Origin: Ectocarpus siliculosus
Taxonomy: Eukaryota > Sar > Phaeophyceae > Ectocarpales > Ectocarpaceae
Assembly (NCBI GenBank): GCA_000310025.1
Contig: FN648404.1
Span: 124,001-188,000, forward strand
Reading direction: 5' to 3'
DNA length: 64,000 nucleotides
Positions 33,301 to 44,701 of the stretch are shown in pieces. A program made the position numbers and the translations under genes. The stretch's first letter is position 1, and each line of letters opens with the position of its first letter. The notes beneath the pieces were generated by a model, which was not told where the DNA came from, ran no database searches, and saw only the letters and a program-made list of their open reading frames with translations.

Positions 33301-34822
33301 GGGTGGGAGAGAGGTGGCAAGAGACACACGCGCGATGCGGTCGTCAAGTTCAGTGCTGCAAGTGAACGCTGTGGGTTACAGGTGCTTCTGTGTTGTGTTA
33401 GTTCCGTCCCTATGGTTGAACGGTGCGGATCTATGATGTGAAACACACACTCAGCAAGATCCTATTGGTAAACCGGTTCTGGCTACCTAGAGGGGTGAAG
33501 CAGTAGTCCAAGCAATATCGAAACATACGTAAATACCCTGTTAAAAAAAAGACGCTGAGACAACGGTAGAAGGACGATAAAAAAAAAGAACGCCACAGGG
33601 CGAATAGTCCCCGCGGTGTTGTCTGTTCTGTACAGTTATGCACCTGCCATAGCACCTGAATGCCCTTATCGGTAGGAAAAACTTGCCGTGAATACCTAAC
33701 ACCCTGCCGGGGCTCACACAAGAAACAACTACGGTCATCCGGGCGTACATTATGTATTTTTGGTACCCCGGCGGTATTTTTCTTGTTCCTACGGTATCTT
33801 ACAAAACAACGATCGCTTACCAACTGCGGGTTGACCGCTGTGAGAAGGCGTGCGAGCAGACCCGACCTAGCCATGACGTTCACATGCGCCATGAGGAGGC
33901 AGTCGTACAGCTCATCACCGGTCATTCCGGAATTTATCTGCTTACGGTAGAGGGGATCGGAGGGGTCCTCCTCGTCGGACTCCAACGCCGCGGCCGCTGG
34001 AAGCGGAGAATCGCCCAACCGCGTGAAGCTCGTGGTGCTGATACGGTCGAAGGCACCACCACCCGAACCGCGACGAGCGGCGGCAGAGGAAGTCCCGGCG
34101 CCCCTCCCTGATGCAGCAGACCCTTCCCCGCCCGGGCGACGCGACGAAGCGGCGGAAGCCCCGCCGCGGGACGATGTGGGCTCGGTGTCGTCGCGCCTCG
34201 ACGCGGAAGACGTCGCTCCTCCGCCCCTCATGGTCGGCCTGGAGCCAGCGCCTCCGTCGGCCGATGAAGAAAATTGCGCAGACGCAGCTCCGCCACGGGT
34301 AGAACTCAGGGCGAGATGCTGGCCGCGGGCCGCGGACTGAGCACCCGTTCCCCTCGCGGTCAAGGCGGAGATTGAGCCGCCTCCGCCCGACGAAGTGCGT
34401 AGCGCAGCAGATTCAGATGCACCACGTGGGGCAGAAGAAGTACCGGAGGCGCCGGTGGAGGCAGCGCGGTGCACGACCGAGGCAGCTCCGGCGCGTGAAG
34501 AGGCACCGGCACGACCACCCGCGTGGGCCGAAGAGGTGCTGGCGGGATCGCGGCGGCTGGAGCACTGCCCTGCATGCCCGCCGCGCCTGGAAGGCAGGCG
34601 GACCGAGCGGGCGTCGTTGCCGCATCGCCGCCGGGAGCGGCCGCGGCGCGAGAAGGTCCACGCTGCCTGCGTCAGACCCCTCACCGCCGTTGTCGTCGAT
34701 GTCGAACCGGTTGGAGTCGACGGTCAGCTCTTCGTCCCTCGAGTCGTTGCCGGGGTCGCTCTCCGGGTCGTACTATGAACCGAACTCTTGCATGGGTTGG
34801 ACGGCATCTTCCGAGTCCTGCA
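30370..34822 (-). CDS. Six-exon gene of unknown function
   Basis: Proposed exons (minus strand) are: E1 34,822-33,821; E2 33,265-33,037; E3 32,391-32,165; E4 31,686-31,558; E5 30,997-30,799; E6 30,597-30,370, ending in TGA. Splice sites include donors TTG|GTAAGC, GAG|GTGATT and CAG|GTGCAA, and acceptors CCCAG, TTGCAG, TTTCAG and GTACAG. Phases match at E1/E2 (0), E2/E3 (1), E3/E4 (0) and E4/E5 (0); E5/E6 does not match with these sites. E1 begins with an acidic segment interrupted by a TAG at 34,773-34,775. A Ser/Gly/Ala/Arg-rich region follows in another frame, then a folded-looking end (SGMTGDELYDCLLMAHVNVM). Later exons carry APYAYAFVGDEKKAF, CAHIIEGMLDLEQEEQHPAT, EGLWHRVFTRFIKGHQGNTR and YLASMWRQLFHYLTG. 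The C-terminus is acidic after a CxxC-like patch (HCVRCLTYHKYSC). I recognise no family. It could be a host gene or a domesticated element protein. Confidence 0.55.
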
Positions 34823-36426
34823 TCCACGGGGCGACAGAGGTCGGGAACGGCGGAGGGTGCAAAAATGCATGAGTTGGTCGGATAGAGTGTGGTATGCTGT
34901 GGGCGAAAACTTTGCCGGCGCTATGTATTTGAACAAATGAACCATCTCGGGCCAACCATGACGATCTACACCCAGTATGTGAGATACGGCCCACCCCAAA
35001 TTTGAAACTCTTGCACAAACAAAGAAGTCATCAAGCAGGAAATTGCGCATTTTTTTGTCCGAGATTTTTCGTTGCTGTAGGAAACGGCCTCATAGGCAGA
35101 GGGAGAAAGCAATGGACTCGCATACATCTGTGCAAGATATGAACTTGTTGGGTGACCATCGAATCGGAGATACAACCGGGGGCCAACATCGACCATGTCC
35201 TCTTGCGAACCCCGTGGGAATCAAGAAACCAAACTCTTGAGTGGAAGCCCTGTGTCCTTGTAAAATGCACGGTTTATATATTGCAATTCCTATGTGGACG
35301 CCGCGGAATACTGTATCCAATACCATTCGACTGCCGGTAGCGAAAAGAAAAGAGGGCACATGGCCGTATCGATCGGATTGGATGCTAGTATGCATACTTC
35401 GCATTTATTGTCCATTGCGGGAACACAGAATATGTGGATGTGTGTCGAGGTTGCTGTTCTCCCCCCGGGTTATATCATTACCCGGGGTATTCAATGGCAG
35501 GAAAAATACGACCCCCCCCCTGTTTGTACGTACTCCGGGCGCGCAATGCAGATGCAAAGTTCATCCCCTCCCCGCGGTGCGGCACCGTTGATTTCCGATT
35601 TGCAAAGAATTAAGTGCATGTTGCCGGATTCTCCGGCAGAAGGGACGCCAATGTCGTACCTTTGAATGTTCTAACTCTTTCATTCGCGCTCGGAACAACC
35701 CCACGGAGCACCGACGCGGATTCTATCCACATTAGATGTGGGTGTGCATGCATTCTTGTGTGTGGTGTGCAAGTATTACCTGTCACCGCTGTTCAGGCGT
35801 GACAGGACGTACTTGAGTGGCACAACACATGCCATCCTCTGCTTATACGGAGTACCTGGCATAGGTTGCATAAGATACCACACGCTCTTCGTCACTTGTA
35901 AAACCTACAAGGGGTTTCGGCGGCTTGCGCCGCCTCGCTTAAGGAAGCGATTCCAACATGCATCTACTTCGTTTTTCCCGTAAAATACACGATCGATGAA
36001 ACGTGGGCATGGGGGTAGATGTTTGTGTGTGGCATGCTTTTCCCGACGTTCGTGTTCAAAGTTTATGTGTTTTGAACGATGTTGACCGGCTCTTTTATGT
36101 CGCAGCTTTTCACCGAATATGTACCCGAGATGAGTTTCCCACGTAATCTAGCCAAGACGAAATCAAAAGGGAACATCTACCCGAACGACAATCTTGACCG
36201 AAGGGCTATGCCAACGACACCTCCGAAACACCAGCAGCGACTATACCCGCATGAGCAAATGCGTAATCGTTCGAACTACAAGACAGGAAGAAGATTGTCA
36301 TGAGCGACGAAACGACAGGAGGCGATACAACGCGACAGCGGTGTCTATACCCGCCAACAACACACACACACGATAAACGCAATCGCGATCCCGACACCAT
36401 TGACACAGACTTCCAACATACCGTCT
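34823..36426. other. No recognisable gene; possible promoter side of the minus gene
   Basis: No domain-bearing ORF occurs here. A 28-bp partial MITE family M end lies at 35,866-35,893. The 5' region of the minus-strand spliced gene should fall here, but no promoter element could be identified by eye. Confidence 0.35.
35866..35893 (+). repeat. MITE family M, terminal fragment
   Basis: It matches the left end of copy 1 (GTTGCATAAGATACCAC) and then diverges. Confidence 0.45.
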
Positions 36427-36630
36427 GTGACACAAGATACCACGCCCCCCGGGTCGATGTGTAAAGCTCAATTGATCCACAGCAGCAAGAATGGCAGCGC
36501 CGTAAACGGTAGCGTTCAAGCCATCTCATCGAGTGCTTTCCGAAAATGTATCGTTTCCTTCGTGTGCACTCTTTGTGGAGTAATCGAGCTTTGAAAATCG
36601 GTCCAGGGGGCGTCGTATATTACCACGTAC
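36427..36630. mobile_element. MITE family M, copy 2
   Basis: The left end, ACAAGATACCACGCCCCCCG, is mirrored by GGTCCAGGGGGCGTCGTAT at the right. The core shares GGCAGCGCCG(T/A)AAACGG and GAGTGCTTTCCGAAA-like blocks with copies 1 and 3. Length is about 204 bp. Confidence 0.6.
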
Positions 36631-36832
36631 GGTACGATGTTAACGAAGGCTGGGTAAGTTGGGATGTGGGAGAACGTTGAGGAGTGAGGAACATGCGCGA
36701 CCGAACGAGTGCGGGTGTCGAGAAAAAGCGTCACCCATGGTTGTCATATCTTGCGATTGCACAGACGGGCGACGACCTGACGACTCAAGATCGAAACACA
36801 AAAACCCGCTTCTACGTATAGTAAGTGGTAGA

Positions 36833-36870
36833 GAGAGGGAGAGAGAGAGGAGAGAGAGAGGAGAGAGAAA
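36833..36870. repeat. GA-rich microsatellite
   Basis: The stretch is an imperfect (GA)n purine run on the + strand. Confidence 0.8.
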
Positions 36871-37476
36871 GACCGGGTACATGCAGACAATTAAGGAATA
36901 ATAAAAATACACACAGAAATACTACCCATTCGAGATATACCCACAGCAGTCGAACGGGATGTGGTGGAGTCTTTTCAGTGAGTGGAGGAAAACCGGCTGG
37001 GTACTGGACTTATTTCGAGTCTTTTTAAGTCTATACACTGATGATTTATACCCGTGATGCAACAATCGAATTCTGTGTGTGCGTACACTTGGATGACTGC
37101 AGCACGGTCGATGGTAGGTTGCGGAGAGCATGGATGCGAGCAGCTGCCTTGGGCACGGGGATGTGGCTACTGATCAATGCTTGAAAACAATTGAACAGCG
37201 TGCGAGGTGCGGGAGAAAGCAAGGCATGAATGCATCGCTGACGGGGTGCAGAGCCCGGATGCACTGGGTGGGTGCAGAGGGGCCCAAGACAGCGACAACG
37301 GCCACAGCGGTCGATTGTACTTAAGTGAGAAGGGAGAACAACGAACGACCGGGCGGACCTAGAAAAAAAAAAACGCGAAAAAAAAGGCAAAATGGGTGCA
37401 TGCATGCGCATGCGCCCATGCGCCCATACATTCCAAACGATGCAGGATATATTCGGGGACAACACGTGAGACTCAC

Positions 37477-37676
37477 CAAGGATGGCGCTCGCCTCTTCTT
37501 CCGGACGATGGTCTTGCGACCCTTCTCCTTCGGCGTCGTGTAGGACTTGGACGGGATTTGGTGGCCTTGGCGACCGTGCGCCCACGGGTTTGGTGATGAT
37601 GGGCTTCATTCGCGTTGACCTCGGAATGGACACCCCTCGCCGCAGAACGACCTTGGACGCAGCGGGCGGAGGACAT
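37477..37676 (-). CDS. Arg-rich first-exon candidate, unknown function
   Basis: On the minus strand, ATG at 37,676 opens 66 codons to a strong donor, CTTG|GTGAGT, at 37,476. The product starts MSSARCVQGRSAARGVHSEV and then becomes very basic (a run of arginines near residue 50), as in nuclear or nucleic-acid-binding tails. Two other frames are also open across the exon, so the frame is not certain. No second exon was found. Its family is unknown. Confidence 0.25.
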
Positions 37677-38505
37677 CGTGACGAATAGAGAAGATGGAGA
37701 GGCGGGGAGTGAGAAAACGGAGTCCAAAGGGAGGACGAGAGGGGGATGAGAAGAAATGAGCTCGGGCAAAAGCGTGCGCGCGCTTCTACATGAGAGCAGC
37801 AAGTTGTGAGGCCACTTCCTCGGACCAATAAACCCACACGAACACCACTCAAACTGTTCGCAGACACCATGTAAACGGCTATACTATCGGGCAGTTGTCA
37901 CCTTAGCGCCAGATAACCGCCGGGTCGAACGTCCTCCACAACGTTAGCCAGGGCGCGTCCTGCAGGCTGGCTCTGACAGCGGGCTTTCTCGTTCTTCTCA
38001 TCACAGAAAAAAAAAATGTTTTTTTTTTTTCTCTTTCTCATATTTTTTTTTTACTCATTGGTGATGATCTCCGATTGTACATGTGCTGTACCAGGTGTCG
38101 CGTCGGACAGCAAAGGTACATATCACGTTCGTACGATGACGAGACAAGATCACAGTGGGCATCTTGGCGATTTCCTGAGCCAGGTTGTGGATACATTTGT
38201 CGGTGTGGTACTCGTTGGTGTCGAGAACGGGATAAGAGTCGTTTCTCCGGCTGCGCTACCCCTACGGATCCACTCGGAGACGCTTTGAGGAGCAGCCGCT
38301 TTGTCAGGCACTGCTATCCATCCTGGCGGTAGGGGGGCGGCAGGCGAGGCCGCAGATCATGGAGTTCCGCAGGACTAGGGTAGTGGAGTCGTCGAGCTGG
38401 CGACCCGAACGGCTTCGTCAATTCGAACGCCTCCAGGTAAATATTTCATGTGAACAGCAGTGTATAGACAGACATCATCGCTGCAGTCCGAGAAGCAGTG
38501 CCGTA

Positions 38506-38543
38506 TGTTGCATAAGATACCGCACCCCCTTGGCCCGATAACA
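38506..38543 (+). repeat. MITE family M, terminal fragment
   Basis: TTGCATAAGATACCGCACCC resembles the left end of copy 1; similarity ends after the C-rich block. Confidence 0.45.
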
Positions 38544-39394
38544 ATCCATGACAAAAACAGCAGTGTGTAGGCATATAGCCCCGGCCTCAAGTGATGGAAC
38601 TTTTTCCTTTTTCCCAGGGAGTCCGTCTATCTGTCTGTGTGGCATATGATGCGAGTTTTGGTCGGCGTGACGAGAGGAATCTGTTTGAGGTTGGATAAAA
38701 CAACCGCAGTACGAAAATGTTAACATCGAAACAAACATTGTGGGCAAGATAAAAGACAGCAGGTCACCTGGGTCCCAACCACTGACGACGTTACCCACCC
38801 GACGTTCGCACAGATGATAACCGCACTTTAGTTTTGTTGGAAACGGTTTGGGGGTAATGAGTGGGAACCCGGACGATTTGAGTGGGAACGGTAATTCCAA
38901 TTGACAGCGGGAAGATATCTGCGGATAAATTTCAGACGACCGCCAGCTGTGGTGTGTTCAACGACATATGAACGGGAATGGTACGTGCGCGTGCTGCAGT
39001 CTGAGAGAGGGAGACTACACCTAGACTAGACTAGTCTGACTGGTGGAAAACGTGCGGCTAGCCTGTAGCCACGGGCTTGATTGAACGAACGAAGCGATGT
39101 ATAAGATATAGCGAACACCTCTCACATGTATATGGTATTGTCTTCGTTACATGTAGCATGTGCAACGGAATATGTATGTCTTGTGTATCATCTCTCGCGC
39201 GAGGCCAGAACCGAGATCATAGAGGTGATTTGGCTGCAGTCTGGTAGCCTGCGACCCTCAAGCTCTCGCAAACATGGTCTCGGTATTTCATTTCCAATGC
39301 GTGGACTATGGTTCGGAAAACACAAAGAGAGAGGAAGCGTTGAACTGGTTGAACTCAAACCGAAACACAATGGTTGACGACAGCCGCGGAAAAG

Positions 39395-39400
<6 letters not shown>

Positions 39401-39455
<55 letters not shown>
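39401..39455. repeat. (AG)n microsatellite
   Basis: About 27 near-perfect AG dinucleotides. It explains the artificial Arg/Glu and Ser/Leu ORFs on both strands. Confidence 0.95.
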
Positions 39456-39465
<10 letters not shown>

Positions 39466-40310
39466 CAAGGGCGGCGCACAATACGGAACGGGTGGGGTGA
39501 TCGAAAGCAAGGGCAACATGATGGATCTCTTCTTACGGAAACGCGTGGATATCTGCGGCATGTTTGCTTTTGATAATATACGCCACAGAGACTTGATGAG
39601 ACGTGTCATGTCGGACCGCATCAGACCGTGCGAGCGACAGACATCCCCAGCGCGCGACTGAGAAACACGGCGCGACTGAGCGATTCATGGGCAAGGCAGT
39701 CGGCAGTTGCCTTTCTTGCACTTCAGTGCGTTGGTAGGAGTTTGATTCCTTTCCTGTGCCCATTTTCTAGCAAGACGAGGAAGAGTTTGAGTACGGATGA
39801 GGGGAAAACGACAGTCAGTGAAGAACTGCTGTTGTAGGGGTAGTAAAGAATCAACCGGTATGTGTACCTGCGGTCTACAGCAGTAGTCGGGAGGGAGACT
39901 AATACTTTATCCGTGTGCGTGTTTGCTTCGCTGGCTGCCCTTTTGATACTGGTTCTTATCGGGACGCGTCTGTCAATAGTTTAGCCGCTTCCATGGGCGT
40001 AGGGCTTGAGAGAGGGCTCCATGGCTCCATCATCATCTGTCCTCTTTCCTCACAGCCTGCAACTTGATCTTCCTTCCAAGAGATTTATTCTATCGAACTA
40101 TCCTCGTTCCTGATGGCGACGACAAGTAGTAGTAGAGCCAGAAGTAGCAAGTTGAAAACCCGTGGGGGTAAAACCAAACGAGATACTGCAGTTCTGCCTG
40201 TGGTTGGTGCTATGTATCGTTTTTCCCGCGGGATAATTCTTCACACAGCAGAGTGGGATTACCTGGGATAGACAATTATATATACAACACCCCCTCAACA
40301 ACAACAATCT

Positions 40311-41574
40311 GTGTGGGACTGTGCTCTGGGAAGATACTTTTACGTAGACCCTCACAAAGTTGCTTCATCTCCGCCCACACCCTCCCCGTATATAGGTGTC
40401 CCGGACGCGAGTTCCGGGGATTTCGCGCACCAGCAGAACAAGTCTGGCGCCAAGTCGGACAGTGGACGTAACCCTCCGGTGCACTATGCTGTGCGCGCCA
40501 ACACCAATGCCGCCATACTGGCACTCGCCAACGGCCTGCAGTACGAAGTGACGAAGTACAACCACAGCACCAGGACGCACGAGGTTGTCTGGGTCAGCCC
40601 CGGTCCTGGTTGCGTTCGGATGTTGCAATGGCTCGGCCCTAGCCTTGGCCACGATCGCGTGCCTACAGACATCAAAGCAAAGAGGCAGCCAGTCGCCAGG
40701 CGAGCTAAAGGGATAGTTCCCGGGCTCGGCAGTATGGGCGGCGACTCTGTTCGAAGACGGGGACGTGTGCAACGTCGCTGGGACCTGGACGGATCGTGTG
40801 GCGTCAGGGCATCTCCGACCCGACGAAGAAACTTTGTCTAGGGCTTACGAGACGTACTACGGATGCGGGAGGGGAGAGACGTGCGAGAACTTACGATGTC
40901 CCTCGTGCTGGGACGATGGTCATGCCTCAGCGCTCGAAGTCAACCAGATCGCGTGTTCCACATATATACGCGTCCCCCTCGTGGCGAGTTGCGGACAGGG
41001 TCGCTTGAAGGGCGGCGATGCCAAAACCGCGGACAGACCAGGGCCGCGCGATGACTGGGCCTTGGGGGGCGGAGGTGGTGATAATGTTGAGGTATACAAC
41101 GGGCCACCGCCACCACCTGACGTTGGAACTGTTGCAACGGACTAATTGACATTGGTCAAGATCCTCTACATCTTCCTGCACGAGGGGAACCCTCGTTCCC
41201 TGAGCGGGGAGCCGCCTCCGCTTACCTGGTGGGTGCTCGGGTACGAGTATGTGGGGGTTGGTGAAGGAAACGAACGTGTGCCCGATTCAATCACGGGGCA
41301 CCCAACCTTGCTCCTGCGTGGTCGGGGGCGTCCGTTGGTCTTCCCCTTGGACGCCATCCGACGCCAAGTGCACATCTATCACCAATGCCCTAGGAGAGGA
41401 GATGTCGATCCGGGACAGGCTTTTGTTTGCGAACAAACCCAAGGGGAGGGTCGCACCACGCGCGCTTGGCACCACAGATTCAGGCTGGCCATCCGGGCTC
41501 TCACAACGGCTACGATAGGTACCTTTTAAACGAGGTTCACCACAGCGTCAACCAGGACACTTTCGTTTGAGGTG
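40311..41574 (+). pseudogene. Broken ORF, probably a transposon-encoded protein
   Basis: Coding-like frames follow one another on the + strand. About 40,400-40,760 reads LANGLQYEVTKYNHSTRTHE. From 40,765 to 41,529 one frame is interrupted only by a TAA at 41,143-41,145. Before the TAA there is YGCGRGETCENLRCPSCW, a Cys-rich patch that may bind zinc. After it come LTWWVLGYEYVGVGEGNERV, AIRRQVHIYHQCPRRGD and a basic HHRFRL segment. A shift near 41,515 restores a short C-terminus (LLNEVHHSVNQDTFV) to a TGA at 41,572-41,574. The style resembles C-terminal parts of transposon proteins in algal genomes, but I cannot name the family. Two frameshifts and a stop make it a pseudogene. Confidence 0.4.
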
Positions 41575-42159
41575 GGAATGGATCTATATGCTTCTCAACA
41601 TTCGGATGTTGGGCCGGGACGCGGCCAAATAAGGCCCTCATTGTACGAGCCACGCATTAATTTTTCGTCGACGTAGAAATTGTACGGGCCCTGAATTCAC
41701 TGTATACTTGTACGAGTACACGTCGCCGCCGCAGAGCTTGTAGATGTTGTTTTGTCGTCTTCCTTTTTGACAACGACTCGTTTCGTCCTGTGTGCATTGA
41801 CGTCACAGGATCGACGGTTCTGATGGACCCAACGTGGCGGAGACAAACCCGAGGGAGACAAACCAGGGTAAATAGTGCCCTTGGCCTCATGCTCATCATC
41901 GACAAAGTAGCACCACATGTTTGGTAGTATGTTGTATATTCGCGCGTTGTACGGACCGTTGTTTTAGTTTGCGCCAAGTGTCGTTCATCCATGCTTTTTT
42001 GCGTATCCTTGCGTGCTGCACACTTTGTATTTAGCAGATTAAACCGCGGTAACCGTGTGACATCTGAACTACTATACCTCTTGTTGGGGAATTTCATTGG
42101 TGTCCGTGTTGGTGTCTGTTCAAAATGTTTTCATTTTTTTTGGGTGGATATTGCATAAA

Positions 42160-42302
42160 TGGAACGACACCTTTCGGAAAGCTCTTGACGAGACGGCTTC
42201 TTCAACGCCGCCGTTTTCGGCGCTGCCACTAATTCTGTTTTGCGGAGAAAAATCGAGCTCTGAAAAGCGGTTCAGGGGACGTGGTATCTTGTGTCACCTC
42301 CG
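42160..42302 (-). mobile_element. MITE family M, copy 3 (one end)
   Basis: On the minus strand it begins ACACAAGATACCACGTCCCC and shares the GGCAGCGCCGAAAACGG and AGAGCTTTCCGAAAG blocks with copy 2. The other terminus is not clear, so the copy is truncated or diverged. Confidence 0.55.
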
Positions 42303-42479
42303 GTACGTGCTGCGGATCTTGTTCTTTTTTTTTCCGTACTCGTAGACGGCCTCTCGAAATCAAAACACATCGTACTCCGGAGTATGCATATTCTGATACC
42401 ATATTTAGTATAATACGAACACATATCGTCGGGTGAGGACTCTTTAATGGTGGTGCCTCTTTTGGCACTCTAAATACAT

Positions 42480-42640
42480 GCCAGGTGGCACAGGGTATAG
42501 GCAATGCACCCCTGACCAGGGTGGTCTCTCCACAAGGTCTCCGGTACGGCGACCTTGTAGAACAAGAGTCCTGGCAGGGTCTCGACAGGGTCTGTACAGG
42601 GTGTGTACAGGGTGTTGGTTCCGCAGGGTACGCAAAAGGC
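42480..42640 (+). repeat. CAGGGT-rich short repeats
   Basis: The word CAGGGT occurs many times here, often as TACAGGGTGT or GGCAGGGTCT. No gene is supported over it. Confidence 0.5.
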
Positions 42641-42879
42641 GGAGCAAAGTGGCTACCAGTGCGGGCAATGGGGCTGCATTGATTGTTGCCCTCCCGCACC
42701 CCTCCCGCCGCGATTATGGACTCACGGTTATCTCGCCTTGTTTCCTCAATATTGTCCCAACGCCCCTTCCACCGCGGCTATGGGCACAAGGTCTTTCGGC
42801 CGATTTCTGTGACTCCCCCCTCCCACGCTGCTGCTATGGTGCCATCTTCACCATCTCCTGCTGCTGCTACTGCCGTATG

Positions 42880-43550
42880 TAGATGAAACGCACGCGGTGG
42901 CCCGCGCGGCTTTGGTGTCTTTCCCCTGCCTGTTCGTACAAGACCTCACGTACCACATCCAGCTCCACGTCATCGCTCGTCACCGTGGTTGCCAGAACTG
43001 GTTTCTCGTCCTTCACCGACGGGCACTTGCTCTTGTCGTGTCCCCGGCGGTGGCCACCGTCACCGTGACCGTCTCCACCGCCATTGTCGTCGGTCGTCAT
43101 GAAGGCCTGCTCGGCCGCCCTATGATGGTTGCGGTTGCCCATCCGATGGCTCTTCTCCTGCCTGACGCTGGAGTGCTGAGAGCCCACCGCGCGGATTATC
43201 TCCCCCCGATCCACAGTCGGGGCGTGGTTGTACTCAGCCGGTAGGGCCGAGAGGAAGAGCGACAGGACGTGAGGGGCCTGAACCTTGACCCCCCTATAGT
43301 TCAGACGACTTGAGAGTTGCTCCATGGCGAGAAGCGAGTCGGTTGGGGTTTTGTCGGCCGGGATTACGAAGTTCTGGAACTTGGTGAGCAGCTCTTGTGT
43401 GGCGACTTGCGATTCCGGGTCGCGTACCTTGTCTATTTCTAGGACCTGTCTGATTCCCTCACAAGGCCAAAGACAAGAAATGGAACGGTCGGAGGCTGCA
43501 GGGTATTTCTGTCTCAGTGTACCCTTCTGCCAGCAACGTAGCTTTTGCAT
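42880..43550 (-). pseudogene. Ty1/copia-like gag remnant
   Basis: A 227-codon minus-strand frame shows the features of copia-type gag: a central segment, TDSLLAMEQLSSRLNYRGVK, followed by LFLSALPAEYN (the L-x-x-L-P-x-x-Y-x pattern of UBN2-type gag), and later a partial zinc-knuckle-like GHDKSKCPS. The start is out of frame with the likely ATG near 43,554, which opens a short N-terminal frame (MENAKATLLAEGYTETEIPC). Protease, integrase, RT and RNase H are not found downstream. The 558-bp LTR at 44,110-44,667 lies on the 5' side on the same strand. It is inactive. Confidence 0.6.
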
Positions 43551-44109
43551 TCTCCATGTCCCCCACCGGCGCCTGGCGTTCTGTCACCTACGAACTGACC
43601 GTCCATGCCGATTGTTTTGGCGACATGGAGGAACGCCCTTCTCCACGAATATTACCCTTGGTCGCCTTCGATAAGGTGCGTCTGCAATGACACACACATT
43701 TTGCCGTACGCCGAGACCGCCGAAACCACCGCCATATATCTCGGTTGTGTCACCTTGGGAGAACGACACCCTTACATCCCCGCCACCCGGCCCAACCGCC
43801 GGGCCTACTCCAGTTGAGGGCGGCGTGGTTTTCTCGTTTTGCAGCCCCTCCTCCTGGGTACCGCTGGTGGGCGAAGCACCCGTAACGAAGGCGCCCACAC
43901 CATCGCCGTCGGAATCCCCCTCCTTCTCACCCTTTCAGAGGGCGGCTCGGAGCAGGTCCGCCTGCTCCTGTACCTGGTCCGTCAGGCCTGAACATTATTT
44001 CCCCAAGTTATCGACCCTGCCCTGTGCACTTGAGGGTAAGTCGGCAGTTTCTCCCGCGCCGCCACTCATCTCCAGCACGGGTTCCCTCGAGGGGTACACT
44101 ACAATAGAG
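43551..44109. other. Leader between copia-like LTR and gag
   Basis: The stretch between the LTR and gag has a Gly/Thr/Pro-rich minus-strand frame at 43,584-43,898, in the gag frame but closed by a stop. It could be a degraded gag N-terminus or an untranslated leader. No tRNA-iMet-complementary primer-binding site (TGGTATCAGAGC-like) follows the LTR end. Confidence 0.35.
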
Positions 44110-44667
44110 TGTTCATGTACCCTCGTGTCTGTTCAAGAAGCTTGTATCGCTTGTATTAAGGACAGCAGACGACATCAAGCCTCTGAGATGAGGCGGCGGG
44201 AAAGAGAGTGCCACAATGTCGCAAGCACTCCTAGAGAGCCGAGCCCAGTGGATCAAACATAACCCCAACCCAGAGTAATATCAATTCATATCTGCCTAGC
44301 CACATTCTAGAGTCCCGTTCGAATATCCTCATCCGCCCATGCATACATGACCAGGTGTTTCCCGTGCGAGGCACTTCATTATTCGTGCACAACGTTTTAC
44401 GTGACGAAACATATAATGTTACATCTGCCGTATGAATAATGATACTCCATGCTCGTTGTTTTTGGTCTGTTAGGTAGCGGGTGCTCAACGTTAGAGGCTG
44501 TCGGCAGAGGGTTGACTCAAGACCTTGTATTATTAACGAGTGAACAGCAGGGCAAGAATCCCTGCACACCAGAAGGGGGTACGCCCTTCCAGTAGCACAT
44601 ACCAACATGATACACGAGACCCTCCAGATCTCCGTAGATCCGTTTCTAGTGCCGAGTACACCCAACA
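44110..44667 (-). repeat. Copia-like LTR, 558 bp, TGTT...AACA
   Basis: The unit begins TGTTC and ends CCCAACA on the + strand, so it reads TGTTGGG...GAACA on the minus strand. Its high-coordinate edge is supported by the 48.4-kb copy, where similarity stops at the same CAACA. The low-coordinate edge is supported by the 27.4-kb copy, where it starts at TGTTC. It flanks the gag remnant on its 5' side. No second LTR was found to the left, so the element is truncated. Confidence 0.65.
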
Positions 44668-44701
44668 GCCCCCCTAGTCGGTACTAGATACGACTACTCA
44701 C

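Larger units (their letters stand above)
37677..40310. other. No confident gene; one possible + strand exon end
   Basis: A + strand ATG at 38,364 leads to a good donor, CCTCCAG|GTAAAT, near 38,437 (EFRRTRVVESSSWRPERLR), which could be a short exon. Poly(A)/poly(T) runs lie at 38,005-38,055. A MITE fragment is at 38,506-38,543 and a microsatellite at 39,401-39,455. Nothing else is recognised. Confidence 0.35.

Noticed and set aside
32797-33441. 214-codon + strand ORF
   Set aside because: It lies opposite exon 2 of the minus-strand spliced gene, which has protein-like composition and phased splice sites; the + strand frame looks like a shadow.
33431-34684. 417-codon minus-strand ORF as a single complete protein
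   Set aside because: The end after 33,821 runs through a good splice donor (TTG|GTAAGC), and joining to the exon at 33,265 in phase is better supported. The start of the frame is not an ATG.
30370-34822. piggyBac transposase, suggested by the acidic start and Cys-containing end
   Set aside because: No DDD catalytic motifs or typical C-terminal cysteine pattern could be recognised in the proposed exons.
37046-37870. 274-codon minus-strand ORF as a full gene
   Set aside because: Composition is that of read-through across several segments. Only the short stretch ending at the GTGAGT donor at 37,476 looks like an exon, and other frames are equally open.
39188-39661. ORFs of repeated Arg-Glu or Ser-Leu
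   Set aside because: They are produced entirely by the (AG)n microsatellite at 39,401-39,455.
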